A stretch of DNA of 64,000 nucleotides from positions 124,001 through 188,000 of the forward strand of contig NZ_JAHXBG010000002.1 of the NCBI RefSeq assembly GCF_020103725.1, given 5' to 3'. Both the position numbers and the translations under genes were made by a program. Positions 45,801 through 53,708 of this stretch are shown here, one piece after another (position 1 is the first letter of the stretch; each line of letters starts with the position of its first letter). The notes under the pieces are model-generated. The model saw only the letters and a list, made by a program, of their open reading frames with translations. It ran no database searches and was not told where the DNA came from. The DNA comes from Hyalangium gracile. GTDB taxonomy: Bacteria > Myxococcota > Myxococcia > Myxococcales > Myxococcaceae.

Positions 45801-46235
45801 GTAGCTGCCCTCCAGGTTGCTGCCGTGAGCGATGCCGGCCTCGTCGAGCACCTGCTGGACGATCTCCGGCACGGACTTCTGCTGGAAGATGCGGCTGCGG
45901 CGCACGTGGCGCAGCTTCCAGAACTCGGGGACCAGCTGCACCCGGTAGCGCAGCCGCCCCTGCCGCTCGCCCAGCGCCTCCACGCGGGAGACCAGGCCGT
46001 GCACGAACCGGGAGGCGCCGCTCACGTGATCCAGGAGCGAGAGCAGCCCCTTCTTGCCCAGCAGCTCCCTGGGCTGGATCACCGTCTCGCCCGTGGAGGC
46101 CAGCTCCACCGTGAAGGCGAACGCGCGGGACAGCTCCTCGCGCCCGGTGAACGCGGTGACGGCGAGATCGTGCGAGGTGTAGGCCCCCGCCTCGAACTCG
46201 AATGCGATGCGGCGAGTCTCTGGTCCTGAGGGCAC
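42828..46235 (-). CDS. vgrG: VgrG (TssI) with C-terminal caspase/CHAT-like peptidase domain
   Basis: 1135 residues from a GTG at 46235 (AGGAG just upstream). Residues 1-360 are the gp27-like VgrG part (FQQKSVPEIVQQVLDE, YCVQYRESDFDFVSRL). About 360-460 are the gp5 OB fold (EEIHTDEHGRIKVRFHWD). About 465-735 are the needle beta-helix, including a run of VGNxxxx-type repeats. A Lys/Pro-rich linker (735-755) leads to a C-terminal domain of about 380 residues. It holds NTYAYHHASHGNVV with His962 and LVYMDTCVAAWERSLGEAFI with Cys1027, then GTRNYLAFRCYIPDGDARAM and an FYQKW segment. This order and spacing matches the His-Gly and Cys of clan CD peptidases (caspase, CHAT, gingipain). An amphipathic helix ends the protein. 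Peptidase activity is inferred. Confidence 0.85.
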   Translation of the reverse strand: MPSGPETRRIAFEFEAGAYTSHDLAVTAFTGREELSRAFAFTVELASTGETVIQPRELLGKKGLLSLLDHVSGASRFVHGLVSRVEALGERQGRLRYRVQLVPEFWKLRHVRRSRIFQQKSVPEIVQQVLDEAGIAHGSNLEGSYPARDYCVQYRESDFDFVSRLLEAEGICYAFEHTQDSHVLVLGDGPNAHSPLPGDARLPFRGATGAETSGEHVLGVERAAWVRPGAVVLRDFDFVRPSLDLTVDSQAANANSELEVYDSPGGYVAPGAGRGTAKVRLEELRHDVERCQGECSSVRLAPGRTFTLTEHPDHSFEGEFLLISVEHSGGHEAYQSRFHAIPAAVPFRPPRLTPVPTIAGAQTAIVVGPSGEEIHTDEHGRIKVRFHWDREAPGDDRSSCWIRVSQAWAGAGWGALYLPRVGQEVVVRFLEGDPDRPLVVGSVYNGEHPTPVALPDEKTKSTLRSSSSPGNNGFNELLFEDAAAQELIHLHGQKDWRIQVENDKTQRVGSHESLKVTGNRTQSVDGNQFLTVQRQDTTSVQGNQTLQVMGNRDVEIDKDHVEEVTALQSIKVAMARNVEVAMASSETVGAAKALTVGGAYSIAVGAAMNEAIVGVRAEQIGRSSTELIQGSREERVGGNRSTKIVGELKTETPESLKVETHKDHTETVKGDALYTVTGGLSWLAKEFEWKADKLTLSVGGKVVLTVEQSGEMKWTGSTVTVDGSQTKLKGAEVKHVPAGSQKSLKRKKAKAPKEPKKEPVPSIKTARWEKNKILPNHNSGAPPGGAIPADAKVIPQVETENVPDGARGLISIHHCVTGARVGTLKDLIVKGGKLVAKKTGRPPVWVFEAKSLPWDPWNSPYFYFRVKLSHKALTGNSPLDLSKDKAKTLRVEYWHAVVSDAVADTPAGGGLTTQAEMNEIAGLLRAKPHHKVGTWASNAANVPLRNWGSVIRNTYAYHHASHGNVVDRNNPANWLNDPTNKNPPDPQPGGNWRSVVVLGSTDFGDTETRTKKAVPSVPRYLVYMDTCVAAWERSLGEAFIARGTRNYLAFRCYIPDGDARAMARNFYQKWGNSYSFNPNKIPAVFFDTGAPYYHSMRPVLMGAGGGAIAHPFLQPFTALGRAISGFVTSVASLLK
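44923..45152 (-). repeat. Inverted copy of a VgrG gp5-domain segment (arm 1)
   Basis: This 230-base segment of vgrG1 is nearly identical, in inverted orientation, to 47491-47720 of vgrG2: 215 of 230 bases agree with no gaps (counted by hand). It encodes the OB fold from QTAIVVGPSGEEIH to EGDPDRP. Identity is high even at third positions, which suggests recent duplication or gene conversion. Confidence 0.85.
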
Positions 46236-46353
46236 ATCCGCTCCTGCTGCGACGAACCGCGGGCCAACACGTTATCATGAACGACCACCGCGGATGGACG
46301 CTGGCCGAGAGGCACGTCTATCGTCCGCGGGCCGCGCAGCCGAGGAGTTTCCG

Positions 46354-48621
46354 GTGAGACCAGCCAGTGCCATGACCGCCAGCGAGCCCGAGTTCGAGTT
46401 CGAAGCGGGCCCCTTCTCCCAGGGAGAGCTCGCCGTCCTGGAGTTCGAGGCCCGGGAGAGCATGTCCGGACCCTACCGGGTGGAGATCGTCTTCACCGCG
46501 GCCCTGGACATCATCGTGGAGGCCGCCGATCTGCTCGGCCAGCCCGCCGCGCTGGTCATCCACCAGGGGGAGGACATCCGCTACCTGCACGGGATCCTCT
46601 CGGAGCTGAGCCGGTGGAACACGGGAGAGGGTCCCCAGCGCAACCGCTACCGGGCCGTGCTCGAGCCGCGCTTCCACCAGCTACGCCACACCCGGCGCAG
46701 CCGCATCTTCCAGCAGAAGTCCGTGCCGGAGATCATCCAGCAGGTTCTGGACGAGGGGCAGGTGGCGTACGCCCTGGAGCTGCAGGGCTCCTACTCGCCC
46801 CGGGACTACTGCGTGCAGTACCGCGAGTCCGACTTCGACTTCGTCTCGCGGCTGATGGAGGAGGTGGGCATCTCCTACTTCTTCCGCCACGAGCAGGGCT
46901 CTCACGAGATGGTCATGGGGGATTCCCCCAATATGCACACGCCCATCCTGGGAGATCCCATCCTGCCCTTCCGGGATCCCGCGGGCATGGCGGCGGATGA
47001 GGAGTGCGTCTACGCCTTCAGCGGGAAGCTCGAGGTGGTCCCCGGGAAGGTGGCGCTGCGGGACTTCGACTTCGTGCGGCCGTCGCTGGACATGACGGTG
47101 GACAGCGAGGCCTCGGAGGGAGACGCGGCGCTCGAGGTGTACGACTACCCGGGCAAGTACGAGGATCCGAGCCCCGGCCGTGACGTGGCGAAGGTGCGGC
47201 TGGAGGAACTGCGCGCTCCGGAGCAGGTGGCCTGGGGCCAGTGCCAGAGCCGACGCATGTCTCCCGGGAGCAGGTTCTCGCTGTCGGGCCACGCGGAGCC
47301 GGAGCTCAACCAGGAGTACCTGCTGCTGTCGGTGTCGCACGAGGGCCACCAGCCGGAGGGGCTGCTGTTCGAGCAGCAGAACGCGGGCCACGCCGGCCGC
47401 AAGCCGTACCAGTGCACCTTCCACTGCATGCCCGCGGCAGTGCCCTATCGCCCGCCGCGGCGCACCCCGCGCCCGGTGATCCCCGGGCCCCAGACGGCGA
47501 TCGTGGTGGGGCCCTCGGGCGAGGAGATCCACACCGACGAGCACGGCCGGGTGAAGGTGAAGTTCCACTGGGATCGCGAGGCGCCCGGGGACGACAGGAG
47601 CTCGTGCTGGATCCGCGTCAGCCAGGCCTGGGCGGGGCCGGGCTGGGGCGCGCTGTACCTGCCGCGTGTGGGCCAGGAGGTGGTGGTGGACTTCCTGGAG
47701 GGCGATCCGGATCGCCCGCTGATCACCGGCCGCGTGTACAACGGGCACCAGCCTCCCCCGGCGGATCTGCCCGGCAAGCGGACCCAGAGCACGCTGCGCT
47801 CGGACTCCAGCCCGGGCGGCGGCGGCTTCAACGAGTTCCGCTTCGAGGATGCCGCGGGAGAGGAGGAGATCTACCTCCACGCCCAGAAGGACATGGACAT
47901 CGTCATCGAGAACGACAAGACCCAGTCCGTCGGAGGGAACGAGTCGCTCACGGTGGCCAAGGAGCGCCGGCGCGAGGTGGGCGGAAACCAGTCCCTGAGC
48001 GTGGGCGGCAATGACGAGACGCGCGTCACCGGCAACCAGTCGCTGGAGGTGAAGGCGAGCCGGACGACGACGGTGGCGGGCACGCACTCGGAGACGATCG
48101 GCGGCTCGCAGAACATCGAGGTGGGCGGCGCGCAGAGCGTGCTGGTGGGGCTGGCCTCCACGGAGACGGTGGGCCTGGCCCGCGCGCTCAACGTGGGCGG
48201 AGCCTACGCCGTCACCGTGGGCGCCGCGATGAACGTGGCCGTGGCGGGCGTGAAGGCCGAGGAGGTGGGCGGCTCCAAGACGGAGATCATCGGCGCGCAG
48301 AAGACGGAGAAGATCGCCGGCTCCCGGTCGCTCAACGTGGCCAAGGAGATGACCGAGACGGTGGGAGAGAACCGCAAGCTGGACGTGGGCAAGGATCTGG
48401 TCGTGAACGTGGGAGGCATCCTCCAGCAGGCCACCACGAAGGCGCACAAGATCTCGGCCAAGGAGATCTCCATCACCGCCGAGGAGAACTTCACCATCAC
48501 GGTGGGCTCGGCGTCCGTCACGTTCAAGAAGAGCGGGGACATCGTCATCAAGGGCGGCAAGATCGAGGTGACGGCCAGCGGTGAAGTGGTGATCAAGGGC
48601 AGCAAGACCACCGACAACTGA
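46354..48621 (+). CDS. vgrG: VgrG (TssI), standard-length spike protein
   Basis: 755 residues from a GTG at 46354, chosen because GAGGAG lies six bases upstream; an ATG at 46372 has no such site. It has the gp27-like part (FQQKSVPEIIQQVLDEGQVA), the gp5 OB fold (EEIHTDEHGRVKVKFHWD) and a long beta-helix with repeated VGGxxSL units, ending KIEVTASGEVVIKGSKTTDN. There is no effector extension, so cargo must be loaded through a PAAR-like tip and adaptor, which are encoded downstream (DUF4150, DUF2169). It is divergent from vgrG1, with a shared 118-base upstream region. Confidence 0.93.
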   Translation: MRPASAMTASEPEFEFEAGPFSQGELAVLEFEARESMSGPYRVEIVFTAALDIIVEAADLLGQPAALVIHQGEDIRYLHGILSELSRWNTGEGPQRNRYRAVLEPRFHQLRHTRRSRIFQQKSVPEIIQQVLDEGQVAYALELQGSYSPRDYCVQYRESDFDFVSRLMEEVGISYFFRHEQGSHEMVMGDSPNMHTPILGDPILPFRDPAGMAADEECVYAFSGKLEVVPGKVALRDFDFVRPSLDMTVDSEASEGDAALEVYDYPGKYEDPSPGRDVAKVRLEELRAPEQVAWGQCQSRRMSPGSRFSLSGHAEPELNQEYLLLSVSHEGHQPEGLLFEQQNAGHAGRKPYQCTFHCMPAAVPYRPPRRTPRPVIPGPQTAIVVGPSGEEIHTDEHGRVKVKFHWDREAPGDDRSSCWIRVSQAWAGPGWGALYLPRVGQEVVVDFLEGDPDRPLITGRVYNGHQPPPADLPGKRTQSTLRSDSSPGGGGFNEFRFEDAAGEEEIYLHAQKDMDIVIENDKTQSVGGNESLTVAKERRREVGGNQSLSVGGNDETRVTGNQSLEVKASRTTTVAGTHSETIGGSQNIEVGGAQSVLVGLASTETVGLARALNVGGAYAVTVGAAMNVAVAGVKAEEVGGSKTEIIGAQKTEKIAGSRSLNVAKEMTETVGENRKLDVGKDLVVNVGGILQQATTKAHKISAKEISITAEENFTITVGSASVTFKKSGDIVIKGGKIEVTASGEVVIKGSKTTDN
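47491..47720 (+). repeat. Inverted copy of a VgrG gp5-domain segment (arm 2)
   Basis: Partner of 44923-45152 (215 of 230 bases identical, inverted). The two arms are about 2.3 kb apart around the divergent vgrG promoters, so recombination between them could invert the intervening segment and swap the vgrG front halves. Confidence 0.85.
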
Positions 48622-48635
48622 GCGCCGCGGCGCTC
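48620..48635. terminator. Short GC palindrome between convergent genes
   Basis: GAGCGCCGCGGCGCTC is a perfect 16-base palindrome that begins within the vgrG2 stop codon and ends four bases before the opposing gene's stop. As RNA it would form a small hairpin in either direction; a terminator role is plausible by location. Confidence 0.35.
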
Positions 48636-48639
48636 GGGC

Positions 48640-50061
48640 TCACCCGGCGAAGAGCCGGTCGAACGGGCGCAGGAGCTGCTCCGAGCGCAGTCCCGCCGCC
48701 GCCCGCATCTGCTGCCGCTGGGCGTGCGTCCACGTCCGGGGCTCCACCTGGCAGGAGCCCTTGCTCCGGATGGCCAGCTCCCACGCGAGGATGGCGCGAC
48801 GGTTGAGGGGCTCCGCCTCCAGCGCGGCGCGGATCACCTCCACTGAGAGAGGCTGGCCCCGGAGGTAGCGGCCCGAGGGCTCGAAGCGCTTGCGCTCCGC
48901 GGCCCACCACCGCTCCACGCGCTCCGGGAGCACCTTGCCTGGGAGCACCTCGGGGCCGGGGAGCAGCTCGGGGCTGGAGGGCGCCTCCCCTCCTTCTTCG
49001 TCGTCCTCGTCCTCGAGGTTGTCGGCTTCGGCCTCCTCCGCAGCGAACTCGGCTTCGAAGGTCTCCTCCTCGGCGGTCTTCTCCTCCTCCTCGATGAAAG
49101 GGGGTGCCAGGGGAAGGCCGGTGATGGCCGCGAAGGACTCGGCGGCGAGCCGATCTCCCGTGGCCTGGAGCGCCTGGAAAGCCGCATCCGCCGCCGCGAG
49201 GCGTCCACTGAAGCCGAGCGCCCAGAGGGCCTCGTCCCGCAGCGAGGGATCCTCCAGGGCGGCCACGAGCAGCTCCAGCTCCCGGGCCTCGCCGCTCAGC
49301 GCGAGCGCGAGCAGCGCGATCCGGGGCACCTCGCCTCCCGCCTCCACGAGCTGACGGCAGCGCGCCCAGGCCTGGCGATGGCCCACCACCAGCCCGGCCT
49401 CCAGCGCGGCGTCAAGGACCTGAGGCTCCGGCTCCGAGAGCCCCAGGCGGATCAGCTCGTCGGCCATGGAGCGGGAGGCGAACCGGGCGGCGCGGACGGC
49501 CACGGTCCGGAGGGCGGTGTCCTCGCCGAGCTTCATGGCCCGGAGCGCCGGCGTGACATCCGCCTGGCGGAAGCGCAGGGCGGCGAGCGCGCGGATCTGA
49601 TCATCGAGCTGGCCGTTCGGCAGCGCGCTCAGGAGCGCCGGGGTGATGTCCTCGCGCGGGCACAGCTCCACGGCGCGGCGGATGCCCTCTCCCACCTCTT
49701 CGGCACCTTCGGCCAGCCACTCGAAGACCTTCTCTCGCCAGTCCGCGTCCTCGGCGTTCAGCAGCGCCAGGGCGGCGACGCTGACGGGCACCACCTCCTC
49801 GCCCTCCAGCGCGGGGAGCAGGAGCCGCTCGGCCACCGGACGACCACCCAGGACGAGCGCATCGAGATGCGCCAGCAGGCGCCGCTCCTCGCCCTGCTCC
49901 ACCTCCGCCAGCACATAGTCAGGAGCCCAGAGGACCTGCTCCCACCGGGACCAGAGGAAGGTGGCTTCCTCGAAATGCACCTCCATCAGCTCCCAGGGGA
50001 TGGGAGGGCGGCGGAAGGCGCGAGGGGGACGAGGCTTCGACGGCACGGACACGGGGCGCAT
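48640..50061 (-). CDS. HEAT-like repeat protein (TIGR02270 type), T6SS-associated
   Basis: 473 residues from the ATG at 50061. The protein is almost entirely helical, with repeated units such as ALLSALPNGQLDDQIRALAA and SRSMADELIRLGLSEPEPQV that look like HEAT repeats. An acidic stretch at about residues 330-375 (many Glu, Asp) is probably disordered. The family resembles TIGR02270 proteins found near T6SS genes. It is convergent with vgrG2 and divergent from the ketosynthase-like gene (57 bases). A scaffold or chaperone role in effector loading is a guess; no enzymatic motif is visible. Confidence 0.65.
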   Translation of the reverse strand: MRPVSVPSKPRPPRAFRRPPIPWELMEVHFEEATFLWSRWEQVLWAPDYVLAEVEQGEERRLLAHLDALVLGGRPVAERLLLPALEGEEVVPVSVAALALLNAEDADWREKVFEWLAEGAEEVGEGIRRAVELCPREDITPALLSALPNGQLDDQIRALAALRFRQADVTPALRAMKLGEDTALRTVAVRAARFASRSMADELIRLGLSEPEPQVLDAALEAGLVVGHRQAWARCRQLVEAGGEVPRIALLALALSGEARELELLVAALEDPSLRDEALWALGFSGRLAAADAAFQALQATGDRLAAESFAAITGLPLAPPFIEEEEKTAEEETFEAEFAAEEAEADNLEDEDDEEGGEAPSSPELLPGPEVLPGKVLPERVERWWAAERKRFEPSGRYLRGQPLSVEVIRAALEAEPLNRRAILAWELAIRSKGSCQVEPRTWTHAQRQQMRAAAGLRSEQLLRPFDRLFAG

Positions 50062-50118
50062 CCTAACCCGCCTCGCATGGGGCGGAGCCCTTCCAGTGCT
50101 GGCCCGTCCTCGGGGGCT

Positions 50119-51276
50119 ATGGAACAATCCGCCGGGCACATGTTGGGACAGGTGAAAGCGATGGGGTTGGCCTCGTCCCTGGGGCCGCTGATCCCCGCGA
50201 GCGCGGCCTTCCGGGCCGGCGTGGCGCGGCCCTCTCCCGCGCCCGACTTCGAGCACTTCGTCCAGGGCGAGGAGGAGCCCGGCACCGTGGCGATCCACGC
50301 GCTGCCGGTGGCGACCTTCGGCTTCTCGGGCGTGGGGCGCATGATCGCCTTGCTCACGGAGGCGCTGGCCGATCTGGCGACACGTGAGGATCTGGCGGGG
50401 CTGGAGCCGGAGACGGGGCTCTACGTGGCGCTGCCCGATCCCCAGGAGCGGGGCTTCACCACGGGCAAGGACACCTTCCACGAGGATCCGGACACGGCCG
50501 CCGCGCGCGTGGAGGCGCTGGGAGCGCGGGTGGTCCGGGGCGCCTTCGAGACGCTGCGGATTGCCTGGCGGGGGGCACCGGCGCGCTTCTTCCAGGGAGG
50601 CAACGCGGCGTTCGCCCTGGCGCTGGCGGCGGCGGGAGAGGAGCTGCGCTCCCGGCGGATTCGAAGTGCACTGGTGTGCGCGGTGGACAGCCTCGGCTCG
50701 TCGACGACGTTGAACCTGCTGCGCGAGCAGGGGCGCCTGAAGACGCAGGACAACCCGACGGGCCTCATCCCGGGAGAGGCGGCGGTGGCGCTGCTGCTGA
50801 CGGCGCCTGCTCGAAGACAGGGAGAGGCGAAGGAGCCGGCGGTGTTCCTGCGCGCCGTGGCGCTCGGGAAGGATTCGCATCCGCCCGAGGGAGACAGCCC
50901 CACGGATGCGAGGCCCCTGGCCCAGTGCCTCATCACGGCGCTGGGGCCCCTGCCGGCCCAGGCTCCCGTGCCAGTGCTGCTCACGGACCATGATGGTCAG
51001 CACCACCGGGCGTACGAGTTTGGAATGCTCCAGTTCCAGCTCACGAGCACCGAGCAGCGGCTGGGTATGGCTCCGGCCTGGGTGCCTGCGCTGAGCTTCG
51101 GGAACACGGGCGCGGCCTCGGGAGGCATGGGAGCGGCGATCGCGTTCCGGGCGCTGCAGCGGGGCTACGCGCCCTCACCTTCCCTGCTCGTGCTCTCCTC
51201 GTCGGACTCGGGAGAGCGGGCGGCGATCCACATCTCGAGCGACGACGGAGCCGCTGCCTCCGGACGCGCCCGGTAG
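50119..51276 (+). CDS. Ketosynthase-like (thiolase-fold) pseudoenzyme linked to T6SS
   Basis: 385 residues from the ATG at 50119. The overall order follows beta-ketoacyl-ACP synthases: a segment ALAAAGEELRSRRIRSALVC followed by GLIPGEAAVALLL, and the C-terminal SFGNTGAASGGMGAAIAFRA. The active-site Cys position lies in FFQGGNAAFALAL (residues 157-169), which has no Cys. The His of the usual GHT is Asn329 in FGNTGAASG, and the first His motif reads TDHDGQHH. It should therefore not condense acyl chains. Such proteins occur next to VgrG, DUF2169 and DUF4150 genes in other T6SS loci; a structural or chaperone role is inferred. Confidence 0.75.
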   Translation: MEQSAGHMLGQVKAMGLASSLGPLIPASAAFRAGVARPSPAPDFEHFVQGEEEPGTVAIHALPVATFGFSGVGRMIALLTEALADLATREDLAGLEPETGLYVALPDPQERGFTTGKDTFHEDPDTAAARVEALGARVVRGAFETLRIAWRGAPARFFQGGNAAFALALAAAGEELRSRRIRSALVCAVDSLGSSTTLNLLREQGRLKTQDNPTGLIPGEAAVALLLTAPARRQGEAKEPAVFLRAVALGKDSHPPEGDSPTDARPLAQCLITALGPLPAQAPVPVLLTDHDGQHHRAYEFGMLQFQLTSTEQRLGMAPAWVPALSFGNTGAASGGMGAAIAFRALQRGYAPSPSLLVLSSSDSGERAAIHISSDDGAAASGRAR

Positions 51277-51283
51277 GACCGCG

Positions 51284-51868
51284 TCAGAGCTCGAGCCCGT
51301 TCCAGCCCTCGGCCTTGTAGACCTTGAAGCCGCTCAACCCCGCCTTCTTGAACTCCTCGAGGACATCCTCGCGAATCAGGACCAGACGGCGTTGCTTGGA
51401 GCATCGGAACATCTTCATCCCAGGACGAATGCCCTTCTCATTGATGGCGAGCTTCTTGATACGCCCGACCTGCTCCTTCTCCATGCTGTTCATCTTGTAG
51501 ACGGACTTCTCCATGTCGATGGCCTCCTCGCCCCCCAACAGGTTGAGGAAGGAGTAGTCCTTGCCTACCACCTGGCCCTTGTGGTCCTTGATGTCCACCG
51601 GCAGGTATTCGGCGTTGGTGATCTCCAGCGACTCGAGGAGTTTCCGCGTCCGCTCCGAGATGATGAAGGCACTCAGGGTGTTCGTCTGGAAGTCGTAGAG
51701 CTTCCGGTTGTCCGGGAAGTTGTCCGAGAACTGAACCGCCGCCCCTTTGGGGAACTCGCGGATCAGGCTCTCGCCTTCGTCAAAACGCCACTCGGTCGGG
51801 CTCTTGGGCGGATACATCTCGATGAGCCCACCGTCCGGGGCATTCGTCTTGAGTACGAAGTAGTTCAT
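51284..51868 (-). CDS. Imm11-like (DUF1629-type) immunity protein candidate
   Basis: 194 residues starting MNYFVLKTNAPDGGLIEMYP. The features FIISERTRKLLESLEITNAE, YLPVDIKDHKGQVVGKDYSF and LNLLGGEEAIDMEKS followed by ...RCSKQRRLVLIREDVLEEFK resemble the immunity family Imm11/DUF1629. No signal peptide. It lies 21 bases after the stop of the AHH effector on the same strand, as expected for an effector-immunity pair. The base composition is lower in GC than that of the surrounding genes, a sign of horizontal acquisition. Confidence 0.72.
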   Translation of the reverse strand: MNYFVLKTNAPDGGLIEMYPPKSPTEWRFDEGESLIREFPKGAAVQFSDNFPDNRKLYDFQTNTLSAFIISERTRKLLESLEITNAEYLPVDIKDHKGQVVGKDYSFLNLLGGEEAIDMEKSVYKMNSMEKEQVGRIKKLAINEKGIRPGMKMFRCSKQRRLVLIREDVLEEFKKAGLSGFKVYKAEGWNGLEL

Positions 51869-51889
51869 GCGTTCTCCGCTGTGGCTGAA

Positions 51890-52765
51890 TTAGTAGAGCG
51901 CTCCCCAGTCATAGGTGCTCGTTCCTTGCTGGGGCGCGTAGCGTACGTGTGGATGGACGAACGTCTGCCCCTCGGTGATGGCGTCCACCAAGGAGCGGCT
52001 CAGATCCACGAGGTAATCCCAGAAATACTCTTCGAGATCCTTCAGTCGCTCGAAGACATCCTCAACCAATGCTTTGTGGGGTTCCTTCTTGTCGATCTTC
52101 TTCTGGAGTTCCTTGGAGATCTCCCGGAGTTTCTCCATCACGAGTTGCGTGTAGTTCGGGTGATCGCCCGGATGTTGGATGAGCGCATGCACGGGCACGG
52201 CCCAGGCCTCATCCGGGAGGTTGATGATGTTGTGACCGTGGTTGATGTTGTAGTCACACTGAAGGATGAGGCGATACTGCTGGTACGTGAAGACATGCTC
52301 CTCCTTCCCGTTGACCTTGTTGACGTAATAGAAGGCCGAGCCGGGGAGCATGTGGTGCGCCTCCCAGGCGTAGGGCCACTTCTGCCCCGCGTCGTTGCCC
52401 GCGGCGTCCTTGGCGCTCGGATCGAAGTTCTGCGCGGGCCCACCCGGAAACTCCGCGGTCTTGCGGACCAGATCCCGGATCTCGTCCAGGTACTTGTGGC
52501 TGAAGTTCCGGTACACGTCCCGGCCATCCTTGGAGCGCAGGTAGTCGGACCCGTTCTGGGCATAGCCCTTGACCTTCCCGAGCACGCCCTTCGGCACGGA
52601 GTTGGCGTCCACGTGATCGCCGGTGGCGGAGGCGTCCGTTGTCTTCTTCTTGTTCTTCTTGGGCTTCACGAAGGCCGCGTACCGGCGCTTGGCGCTCCGC
52701 TCGAGGATGTCCCCGAGCTTCTGCGCCAGGTCCGTGTTCATCTCGCCCTTGGACACGAACGTCAT
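51890..52765 (-). CDS. AHH-type nuclease, probable T6SS effector
   Basis: 291 residues. The C-terminal half carries WEAHHMLPGSAFYYV with AHH at residues 136-138, then YNINHGHNIINLPDEAWAVP and HALIQHPGDHPNY, the pattern of the AHH branch of HNH/endonuclease VII-like toxins (a His-His plus further metal-binding His residues). The N-terminal 120 residues are basic (KPKKNKKKTT) with no MIX, PAAR or Rhs module, so it probably rides as cargo. An immunity candidate follows 21 bases downstream, and a second lies divergently upstream. GC content is low: 29 of 60 bases in 52081-52140, against 43 of 60 in 53041-53100 (hand count). A DNase activity is inferred. Confidence 0.75.
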   Translation of the reverse strand: MTFVSKGEMNTDLAQKLGDILERSAKRRYAAFVKPKKNKKKTTDASATGDHVDANSVPKGVLGKVKGYAQNGSDYLRSKDGRDVYRNFSHKYLDEIRDLVRKTAEFPGGPAQNFDPSAKDAAGNDAGQKWPYAWEAHHMLPGSAFYYVNKVNGKEEHVFTYQQYRLILQCDYNINHGHNIINLPDEAWAVPVHALIQHPGDHPNYTQLVMEKLREISKELQKKIDKKEPHKALVEDVFERLKDLEEYFWDYLVDLSRSLVDAITEGQTFVHPHVRYAPQQGTSTYDWGALY

Positions 52766-52898
52766 CTGAGCACCCGCCTGAAGAGGGGCCTGTCACCGCG
52801 CCCGCTTGCTGCCCCAACCTGCCTTCAATGCTGCCCCCCTGTCCACTCCTGGCCTAGGCTGCTGCCCTGTTCCCCACCTGCCCCGTCCTGGAGCCCTC

Positions 52899-53693
52899 AT
52901 GGCCAACCTGATGTCCCTGCGCTCGGATGCCGCCGCGGAGCTCGGCAAGCTCTTCCAGCGCTTCCAGCCGGGCGCGGACCGGGACACCCTGCTGTCCCAG
53001 TTCGACATTCTCATCCGGGACTTCCACATCATCGCCGTCGCCACCCTGCTCGTGGACGGCAACGCCCAGGGCTTCTTCCTCAACCTCTGCCGCGCCGCCG
53101 AGAACTGGCGCCGCCTGCTCGCCCTGCTGCGCTCCCGGAAGCTCGCGCCCCCGCCCGCCACGAAGACGACGCCCCTGCTGGCCGCGCTCGCCGCCGGCCA
53201 CTTCGAGCTGGCTGACGCCCTCGCCAGCGCTCCCTCCGCCGAGCGGATCGAGGGCGAGGAGTACGAGGATGAGTACCTGTGGGCCTCCATCTTCCGGCAC
53301 CTCGCCCGACACAGCCCCTCGCCCGTCGCCACCGTGAAGCCCCTGGTGGCGCGGCTCTTGAAGGCCAACAAGAAGGAGTACGCCAGCCGCTGCGACATGG
53401 CCCTGGCCCTGCTCACCCAGGACGCGGAGGGCTTCACGAAGGCCTTCGAGCAGGCCCGGCTCGACTACGAGCTGCAGACCGAGAAGAAGGCGGCGAACTT
53501 CGCCACGCCCGTCACCGCGTTCGCGCCCCACCGCTTCCTCTGGCTGGAGGGGCTCGCCCTGCTCCGGCTGGCCGAGCGCGCCGGCTTCGCGCTCGAGGCC
53601 ACCGACTACAAGTACTGCCCCCCGCTGGCCCGCGTGCCGATGACCGCGAAGTACGCGGGCGACTGGACCATCCCCGCCGTCAAGGAGCCGTGA
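52899..53693 (+). CDS. Imm49-like immunity protein candidate
   Basis: 264 residues from the ATG at 52899, cytoplasmic and almost fully helical. It resembles the Imm49 family in layout: an N-terminal helix pair (DFHIIAVATLLVDGNAQGFF), an Ala-rich helix (PLLAALAAGHFELADALASA), then a long segment with EDEYLWASIFRHLA and a C-terminal LAERAGFALEATDYKYCPPL. It lies divergent from the AHH effector with 133 bases between their starts, and convergent with the PAAR-like gene. GC is normal, unlike the effector. It may guard against the same effector or be a leftover from another cassette. Confidence 0.6.
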   Translation: MANLMSLRSDAAAELGKLFQRFQPGADRDTLLSQFDILIRDFHIIAVATLLVDGNAQGFFLNLCRAAENWRRLLALLRSRKLAPPPATKTTPLLAALAAGHFELADALASAPSAERIEGEEYEDEYLWASIFRHLARHSPSPVATVKPLVARLLKANKKEYASRCDMALALLTQDAEGFTKAFEQARLDYELQTEKKAANFATPVTAFAPHRFLWLEGLALLRLAERAGFALEATDYKYCPPLARVPMTAKYAGDWTIPAVKEP

Positions 53694-53708
53694 GCCCCTC
53701 GCGCGCGC

